A stretch of DNA of 64,000 nucleotides from Kutzneria buriramensis (GTDB lineage Bacteria > Actinomycetota > Actinomycetes > Mycobacteriales > Pseudonocardiaceae). Location: contig NZ_QUNO01000034.1 of the NCBI RefSeq assembly GCF_003387475.1, positions 1 to 64,000 on the forward strand, given 5' to 3'. Both the position numbers and the translations under genes were made by a program. The notes under the pieces are model-generated. The model had not been told where the DNA came from. It searched no databases and saw only the letters and a program-made list of their open reading frames with translations. Below, piece by piece: positions 58,268-64,000 of this stretch (position 1 is the first letter of the stretch; each line of letters opens with the position of its first letter).

Positions 58268-58762
58268 GTGACGGACGAGACGCTGCTGCTCGACCTGCTG
58301 AACACGACACCGGTGATCGACGGCGTGCCCCGCGACACCCTGGACGACGCCGAGGCCGGCCGGGCCTGGCTCGCCGAGCACGGCCAGACCGCCTCCGACG
58401 CCGAGTGGCACGCGGCCGTCGAAGCGCGCAATGCGTTGCAACACGTCGTGCGTGGGCACGCGACGCCGGCCACGCTGGCGGCGTTCGTGGACGGCGTGAG
58501 CAATCGGGCATCGCTGGTCGACGATGGCGTCGTCTGGACACCCGACCTGCCCGAAGGCCGACGAACGGCGGCGAGGGCCGTACTAGCCTGGGACGCGCTG
58601 CGAACCGGCAGCCCGGGTCGGCTCCGCCCGTGCGCCAACCCGGAGTGCCAACTGTTCCTGATCGACCACAGCAAGCCGAACAGCGCCCGCTGGTGCTCGA
58701 TGGCCGTGTGCGGCAACCGGATGAAGGCCCGCCGGCACTACCAGCGCAGCCGCCAGGGCTGA
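58268..58762 (+). CDS. CGNR zinc-finger regulator (ABATE type)
   Basis: This 164-residue protein has an N-terminal stress-related helical domain (ABATE; LLLDLLNTTPVIDGVPRDTLDD) and a C-terminal zinc finger: CANPECQLFLIDHSK then WCSMAVCGNRMKARRHYQR. The CGNR box gives the family name. It likely binds DNA and senses a ligand. Start GTG 58268 is behind GGAGGTTAGGAC. It forms an operon with the MOSC-reductase gene and is divergent from DUF427-SDR-VOC. Both sides carry the same ribosome-site box, so shared control is likely. Confidence 0.9.
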   Translation: MTDETLLLDLLNTTPVIDGVPRDTLDDAEAGRAWLAEHGQTASDAEWHAAVEARNALQHVVRGHATPATLAAFVDGVSNRASLVDDGVVWTPDLPEGRRTAARAVLAWDALRTGSPGRLRPCANPECQLFLIDHSKPNSARWCSMAVCGNRMKARRHYQRSRQG

Positions 58763-58776
58763 GGGAGGAGATCACC

Positions 58777-60420
58777 GTGCCACGACTGCTGTCGCTGAAC
58801 GTGGGTCTGCCCAAGGATGTGCCCTGGCAGGGCCGGACCGTCCACACCGGAATCTTCAAGTACCCGGTCGAGGGCCCGCGCACGGCCCGCAAGCTCAACA
58901 TCGACGGGGACGGGCAGGGCGACCTCGGCGGCCACGGCGGCGAGCAGCGCGCCGTCATGGTCTACCAGCGCCAGTCCTACGACTACTGGCGCGACGAACT
59001 CGGCCGCGACGACTGGGAGTACGGCCAGTTCGGCGAGAACTTCACGGTGGACGGGCTGCTCGACGACGAGGTGCACATCGGCGACCGCTACCGGATCGGC
59101 GACGCCGAGTTCGAGGTCAGCCAGCCGCGGGTGACCTGCTTCCGGGTGGGCATGCGGCTGGGCGACCCGGAAATGCCGTCGCTGCTGGTCGCCCGGCACC
59201 GCCCCGGCTTCTACCTTCGGGTGATCACCGAGGGCGAGGTGCGCGCCGGCGACGAGATCGTGCGCACGGCGGTCGGCCGGCACGAGCTGAGCGTCGCCAC
59301 CGTCGACGCCTTGCTGTACCTGCCGAAACGGGACGTCGTCACGCTGCGCAAGGCCGTCGACATCCCGGCGCTCAGCCCCGGCTGGCGCGGCTCGTTCGAG
59401 GACCTGCTCCGCCCCAAGGCCGAGCCCGCGATCGGGTGGCCCGGGTTCCGAAAGCTGCGGGTGACCCGGATCGTGCCGGAGAGCGCGACCATCTCCTCCA
59501 TCCTCCTCTCGGACGGTTCCGTTCTCCCCCAGCCCAAACCGGGCCAGTTCCTCACGCTACGGGCCGCCTCCCAGGTGCGGAGCTACTCCCTGTCGGGCAC
59601 GCCGTCGGACACCGAGTACCGGATCAGCGTCAAGCGCGACGGCGTCGTCAGCACGTTCCTGCACACCCAGCTCAAGGTCGGCGACGACGTCGAGGTCGCC
59701 GCGCCACGCGGCGACTTCACACTGTCCGAAGAGGACTCGAATCCGGTCGTGCTGCTCTCCGCCGGGGTCGGCGTGACGCCGGTGCTGGCCATGCTGAGGG
59801 CCCTGGAAAAGACGGAGCGCGAGGTGTGGTGGCTGCACACCACCCGCTCCCCCGCCGACCACGCCTTCGCCGATGAGGCCCACAACCTGTTGGCAGCACT
59901 GAAGAACTCCCACGAGCACGTCTACTACACGTCCGAGCGAAACCGCCTCGACCGTGACGAACTCGCAGCCCTTTCCCTGCCCGCCGACGCGACCGTCTAC
60001 ATGTGCGGCCCCGCCGGCTTCATGGACGACATGCGCGCAGCGCTGAAGGACGTCGGCCTCACCGACGTCCACCAGGAGCTGTTCGGCGCGCTCCCGGCGA
60101 TCAATCCCGGCATCGTCGGCGCCACCACGACAACCCCGCACCAGCTCGCCGGCGCGCAGGGCACGGGACCGCGAATCACCTTTGCCCGCAGCGGCTTGAC
60201 CGTCCCCTGGCGCGAGGACTTCCCCAACCTCCTGGAGTTCGCCGAGGCCTGTGACGTGCCGACGCGCTGGGCCTGCCGCACCGGCGTCTGCCACACCTGC
60301 GTCACCCCGGTGCTCTCGGGAGACGTCAGCTACCGACCGGATCCCCTCGAACCGCCGGAGCCCGGCTCGGCACTGGTGTGCTGCGCAACGCCTTCCGAGG
60401 ACCTCGTGCTGGACCTATGA
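58777..60420 (+). CDS. MOSC-ferredoxin reductase-2Fe2S fusion
   Basis: This 547-residue protein has three parts. A YiiM-like MOSC domain (about 1-215) contains LGGHGGEQRAVMVYQRQSYDYW and Cys121 in RVTCFRVG. A reductase (about 222-440) binds flavin and NAD (RSYSLSG; SAGVGVTPVLAML; YMCGPAGFMDDM). A plant-type 2Fe2S domain (about 460-547) has cysteines 500, 505, 508 (CRTGVCHTC) and a late CC. It may reduce N-hydroxylated compounds, as YiiM does with 6-hydroxylaminopurine, with its own electron chain fused. GTG 58777 has GGGAGGAG six bases upstream. In operon with CGNR. Confidence 0.92.
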   Translation: MPRLLSLNVGLPKDVPWQGRTVHTGIFKYPVEGPRTARKLNIDGDGQGDLGGHGGEQRAVMVYQRQSYDYWRDELGRDDWEYGQFGENFTVDGLLDDEVHIGDRYRIGDAEFEVSQPRVTCFRVGMRLGDPEMPSLLVARHRPGFYLRVITEGEVRAGDEIVRTAVGRHELSVATVDALLYLPKRDVVTLRKAVDIPALSPGWRGSFEDLLRPKAEPAIGWPGFRKLRVTRIVPESATISSILLSDGSVLPQPKPGQFLTLRAASQVRSYSLSGTPSDTEYRISVKRDGVVSTFLHTQLKVGDDVEVAAPRGDFTLSEEDSNPVVLLSAGVGVTPVLAMLRALEKTEREVWWLHTTRSPADHAFADEAHNLLAALKNSHEHVYYTSERNRLDRDELAALSLPADATVYMCGPAGFMDDMRAALKDVGLTDVHQELFGALPAINPGIVGATTTTPHQLAGAQGTGPRITFARSGLTVPWREDFPNLLEFAEACDVPTRWACRTGVCHTCVTPVLSGDVSYRPDPLEPPEPGSALVCCATPSEDLVLDL

Positions 60421-61293
60421 CGCCAGGCCCGCCACCAGTCGCCGCGCCACCTCGGTCATGACCTTGGCCGCCCCGCCGAACCCGCCGGCCACGGGCTGCT
60501 GGCTCATCGCGACCACGATGTACCGCTGCCCCGGCCCGACCAGGCCGGTGGTGTGCACGTCCCACGCCGGCCGGCAGCACGCCCACGCCTGCTTCACCCA
60601 CCACTGCCCGGCCGGCACCGCCGCGGTGATGCCGAAGTCCTGGTCGGTGCCGTCGGCGGCGCGGGGCAGGGCGGTCAGGTCCCGCAGCACGATGTCCCGC
60701 GGCCCGGCCGGCATCCTGGTCATCAGGAACTGGTAGATCCGCACCACGTCGGCGGCGGTCGTGGTCATGTCGCCCCAGCGGCCGGGGTCGCGCGGCGGCG
60801 TGGTGGCCTTCAGACCCATCGACCGGACGGACCGGCTCACGATCTGGGTGCTGCCGTCGCTGGTCCACAGCTGGTTGGCGGTCTGGTCGTCGCTGGTGGC
60901 CAGCATGGCCTGCACCTTCGGGAGGGTGTCGCCGGTCAGCTTGCCCGCCATCCCGAGGTCCATGGCGATCAGCAGCTTGGTCAGCGACTCCGCCGCGAAC
61001 GGCGTGTCCACCTCGGAACGGTTCACGAAGGCGTCGGTCTTCAGGTCGTAGACGGCGGTCGCGAGCCGCACGTCGGCCGGCAGCGCGGTGGTCGTGGGAG
61101 CCGGCGGCTTGACCGTGGTTGTGACCTTCACCGGCACGCTGACCTGCGACGACGGGGCCGGCTTGGCCGGCTCGGCGGTCGCCGTTCCCTCCGTGCCGAC
61201 GCTGTGGAACACGACCGCCACCGCCACGAGCGCGGCGACCGCGACCCCGACGAGCGTCACCGGCTCGGTCAGGTCTCGTCGTCGCGTGCTCAC
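60415..61293 (-). CDS. Exported beta-lactamase-fold serine hydrolase
   Basis: This is a 292-residue protein. An N-terminal helix (about 14-32, VTLVGVAVAALVAVAVVF) anchors or exports it, a Pro/Thr-rich linker follows, then a class A beta-lactamase-like domain. SxxK is SLTK (Ser about 102); the SDN-like motif is SDDQTAN. The third box is KQA (WWVKQAW) in place of KTG, so activity on beta-lactams is doubtful; a peptidase or regulatory role is more likely. Start GTG 61293; no strong ribosome site. Its end overlaps the MOSC gene's stop. Confidence 0.82.
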   Translation of the reverse strand: MSTRRRDLTEPVTLVGVAVAALVAVAVVFHSVGTEGTATAEPAKPAPSSQVSVPVKVTTTVKPPAPTTTALPADVRLATAVYDLKTDAFVNRSEVDTPFAAESLTKLLIAMDLGMAGKLTGDTLPKVQAMLATSDDQTANQLWTSDGSTQIVSRSVRSMGLKATTPPRDPGRWGDMTTTAADVVRIYQFLMTRMPAGPRDIVLRDLTALPRAADGTDQDFGITAAVPAGQWWVKQAWACCRPAWDVHTTGLVGPGQRYIVVAMSQQPVAGGFGGAAKVMTEVARRLVAGLAS

Positions 61294-61386
61294 GGCACTC
61301 AGTACGCCGCTCGGGCGCGAGCGGGTCGATGGTCGGACGAATCCGTTCCTGGATAATCGCTGGCAACCGCTCACCTGGGGGTGCGT

Positions 61387-64000
61387 GTGGAGTTGCGCTT
61401 GCTGGGGCCGGTGCGTGCCCAGGTCGGGGACGAGGTGCTGCCGCTGGGGCCGCGACAGCAGCGGCTCGCGCTGGCCGTGCTGGCCCTGGAGGTGAACCGG
61501 CCGATCAGCGTCGACCGGCTGGTCCGGTGGATCTGGCCCGACCACCCGCCGCGCAGCGCCCCGCACGCCGTACGGGTGCAGATCTCCAACCTGCGGTCCA
61601 TCCTCGCCGGCTGCGACGTGGAGATCACCACCGAGGGCGGCGCCTACCTGCTGCGCGCCGACCCCCTCACCGTGGACGTGCACCGCTTCCTCGACGGCGT
61701 CGCCCGCGCCCGGGCGGCCCCGAACGACCGGGCCCGGGTCGCGCTGCTCGACCAGGCCATCGACCTGTGGACGGGGCCGACGCTGGCCGACACCATCACC
61801 CCGGACGTCCGGGACCGGCTGTGCGGCGGCATCGAGGAGTCCCGGCTGCTGGCGCTGGAGGACCGCTTCGACGCCATGCTCCGCCTGGGCGAGCACCACC
61901 AGATCCTCGGAGCCGTCACCGACCTCGCCGAGGGCTATCCGACCCGGGAGCGGCTCGTCGGCCAGCTGATGCTGGCCCTGCACCGCACCGGCCAGTCCGG
62001 CAAGGCGCTGGACGTCGCCCAGCGCACCCGCGCCCTGCTCGCCGACGAGCTCGGCATCGATCCCGGCGCCGAGCTGCGCCGCCTGGAGCTGGGGATTCTC
62101 CGCGAGGACAAGGCCCTGGACGCGCCGGTGGACGCCGCCGTCACCATCATCCCGGAGCCGCGGAACCGGCTCATCGGGCGCGGCCCGGACGTCACCGCTC
62201 TCGTCGACCACCTCGCGACCACCCGCCTGCTGACGCTGACCGGCCCCGGCGGCGTCGGCAAGACCCGGCTGGCGATGGAGGCCGCGCGGCGGATGTCCGC
62301 GCACGTCGCCGACGGCGTGACGGTGGTGTCGCTGGGCCCGGTGCGCGACCCGAACCTGGTGCTGGCGACCATCGCCGGCAGCCTGACGATCCGGGACACG
62401 GCCGGCGTCCCGCTCCGCACGACGCTGCAGGTGCACCTGCGGGACCGGCAGTTGCTGCTCGTGCTGGACAACATGGAGCACCTGCTGGACGCCGTCGGCG
62501 ACGTCGGCTGGCTGCTGGACGCCGTGCAGGGGCTGACCGTGCTGGTGACCAGCCGCTCGCCGCTGCGGCTGACCGGCGAACGCCTCCGGCCCGTCGAGCC
62601 GCTGGACTCGCACGCCGCCGCCGAGCTGTTCACCGAACGGGCCGAGCAGGCCGGGGCCAACGACCTCGAACCCGACGCGGTGGCGGCGATCTGCGAGCGC
62701 CTGGACGGGCTGCCGCTGGCCATCGAGCTCGCCGCCGCCCGCACCCGGCTGCTGTCGCCGTCGGCGCTGCGGGATCAGCTGATGAGGTCATACGACCTGC
62801 TCAGCGACGGTGCCCGCGATCTTCCGATTCGGCACCAGGCGCTGTCGGCGACGATGCGGTGGAGCTACGACCTGCTGACCGGCGAGGAGCGTCGGATGCT
62901 GCACGCTGTCGCCGTGTTCGAGGGCGGGGCGACGCTGCCGGCCATCACCGCGGTCGCGGGCGTCGAGCCGCTGCGGCTGCTCGGCGCGCTGCTGGACGCC
63001 AGCCTGATCACCCGTCAGGACGATCGGTTCGCGATGCTGGAGACCATCCGCGTCTTCGCGCTGGCGCAGGCCGACCTGCCCGAGCTCCGCGAGCGGCACG
63101 CCGCGTGGGTGGAGCAGTTCCTCGCCGACGCCCGGCACGGCGTGGAGGGCCCTGACCCGCGGGAGTGGTTCGATCGGCTGGTCCGTGAGCAGGGCAACCT
63201 GCGGGCGGCGATGCGGTGGATGCTCGACCGGGGCCAGCACGAGCGGTGCGCGGCGGCGCTGGTGTTCCTGCGGTACTGGATCATCTGCGGCAAGCTCGGC
63301 GAGTACCGGCAGTGGGCGTTGCAGGTGCTCGCCGGCGAGCTGAGCGTCGGGGCCCGGGCCAGAGTCCTTGGCCTGTACGGATTCGCGGTGTTCGGGACCG
63401 ACCGCGCCGAGGGCGACCGGGTGACCGACGAGGCCGTGCGGCTGGCCCGGCAGACCGGTGACCCGCGGGTGCTGGCGCCGACGCTGCTGATGCGGGCGCA
63501 CGTCGCGATGTGGTTGGAACGCGACGATGTCGCCGCGGCGGCGTTCGCCGAGGCCGAGGAACCGTTCCGGCAGCTGGGTTCCGCGCCGATCCTCGCGGCC
63601 GTGCGGGCGGCGTGGACGGCGGTCGCCGCGCCCGAGGACGCCGCGCAGGTGCTGGCCGAGCTGGAGGCCGAACGCCGGGAGGCCGGCGGGACCTGGGACC
63701 TCGGCGTGACGCTGATCTACCTCGGGCTGGCGCTGATCCGGCGCGGCGACTGGGATCGGGCCGAGCGGGTCGTGCTGGACGCCATCGCCAGCCTGCACCA
63801 GTTCGGGGCCGGGGCGATGATGATGTACGCGCTGAACTACCTGTCGGTGACCGCCGCGCACACCGGTCGGCACCGACGCTCGGCCCGGCTCGCCGGGGCC
63901 GCGGCGGTGCTCGTGGAGCAGTTCGGGCCGTCGATGTTCGAGATCGCCGTGACGCAGCTGACCCGCCAGGCCACGGAGATCGTCCGGACCGAGCTCGGGT
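61387..64000 (+). CDS. SARP-NB-ARC-TPR regulator (AfsR-like), cut by window edge
   Basis: At least 871 residues lie in the window. In order: a winged helix (about 1-90, MELRLLGPVRA, LALAVLALEVNRPISVDRLVRWIW), BTAD (about 95-235), NB-ARC with P-loop GPGGVGKTRLAM (about 285), Walker B LLVLDNMEHLL and GLPLAIELAAAR, then TPR-like repeats. It starts with the winged helix, unlike the XRE-fused one at 42970. GTG 61387 follows GGGGGTGC; GTG 61381 is possible. Divergent from the serine hydrolase. Runs off the window at 64000. Confidence 0.92.
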   Translation, partial: MELRLLGPVRAQVGDEVLPLGPRQQRLALAVLALEVNRPISVDRLVRWIWPDHPPRSAPHAVRVQISNLRSILAGCDVEITTEGGAYLLRADPLTVDVHRFLDGVARARAAPNDRARVALLDQAIDLWTGPTLADTITPDVRDRLCGGIEESRLLALEDRFDAMLRLGEHHQILGAVTDLAEGYPTRERLVGQLMLALHRTGQSGKALDVAQRTRALLADELGIDPGAELRRLELGILREDKALDAPVDAAVTIIPEPRNRLIGRGPDVTALVDHLATTRLLTLTGPGGVGKTRLAMEAARRMSAHVADGVTVVSLGPVRDPNLVLATIAGSLTIRDTAGVPLRTTLQVHLRDRQLLLVLDNMEHLLDAVGDVGWLLDAVQGLTVLVTSRSPLRLTGERLRPVEPLDSHAAAELFTERAEQAGANDLEPDAVAAICERLDGLPLAIELAAARTRLLSPSALRDQLMRSYDLLSDGARDLPIRHQALSATMRWSYDLLTGEERRMLHAVAVFEGGATLPAITAVAGVEPLRLLGALLDASLITRQDDRFAMLETIRVFALAQADLPELRERHAAWVEQFLADARHGVEGPDPREWFDRLVREQGNLRAAMRWMLDRGQHERCAAALVFLRYWIICGKLGEYRQWALQVLAGELSVGARARVLGLYGFAVFGTDRAEGDRVTDEAVRLARQTGDPRVLAPTLLMRAHVAMWLERDDVAAAAFAEAEEPFRQLGSAPILAAVRAAWTAVAAPEDAAQVLAELEAERREAGGTWDLGVTLIYLGLALIRRGDWDRAERVVLDAIASLHQFGAGAMMMYALNYLSVTAAHTGRHRRSARLAGAAAVLVEQFGPSMFEIAVTQLTRQATEIVRTELG

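Overview
The window is high-GC actinomycete DNA. Frequent GTG starts, AGGAGG-type ribosome sites, many ECF sigma factors, SARP/NB-ARC/TPR regulators and densely packed divergent regulator/enzyme pairs all fit a Pseudonocardiales-type soil actinomycete. That placement is inferred from style, not from a marker gene. No rRNA, intact tRNA or CRISPR array was seen.

Layout. Positions 1-1240 hold mobile-element debris: an integrase-type transposase running off the left edge and a piece of dnaE2. 1240-2690 is an SDR/TetR divergent pair. 2800-3170 is a decayed deazaflavin-type nitroreductase. 3276-12504 is the most coherent system: a LacI regulator (+) opposite one long minus-strand operon of GH13 alpha-glucosidase, sugar-binding lipoprotein, two permeases and a secreted GH87 alpha-1,3-glucanase with three CBM modules, with a truncated PAS protein after it. 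It reads as a complete mutan / nigero-oligosaccharide scavenging pathway. 12546-15051 holds TetR, two SnoaL-like proteins and a DsbA/FrnE-type oxidoreductase. 15290-17910 has IS110 debris, an SDR/XRE pair, and the 3' half of a tRNA-Val beside tandem repeats, probably an old integration site.

17992-26885 carries a PurN-like formyltransferase, a glycosyltransferase remnant, an NCS1 purine/pyrimidine permease with a PucR activator, a methyltransferase, an ECF sigma/partner pair and an MFS exporter. 27287-28507 encodes a large protein I cannot place. 28544-30497 is an ECF41 (SigJ) module in which three promoters share the same -35/-10 pattern. 30498-37177 holds a 5'-truncated beta-helix protein, a DUF6745-type protein, a luciferase-like oxidoreductase, an epimerase, a second ECF/partner pair and a TetR/thioesterase operon.

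37313-42781 has a secreted M1 metallopeptidase, then an MFS exporter/aldehyde dehydrogenase operon opposite its TetR. 42970-52382 is regulator-rich: an XRE-SARP-NB-ARC-TPR protein, ECF/partner pairs 3 and 4, a WYL regulator with an alpha/beta hydrolase, and an SDR opposite a second SigJ-type sigma factor with an ECF41-like promoter. 52456-56242 is a Tat-exported glycoside-hydrolase-like protein plus an anchored beta-propeller, facing a LacI regulator. 56245-61293 holds a DUF427/SDR/VOC operon divergent from a CGNR regulator and a MOSC-reductase-ferredoxin fusion, then a beta-lactamase-fold hydrolase. A second SARP/NB-ARC regulator runs off the right edge.

Themes: substrate-induced polysaccharide uptake, repeated sigma/membrane-partner pairs, self-controlled ECF41 switches, and a scatter of gene remnants marking past insertions and deletions.
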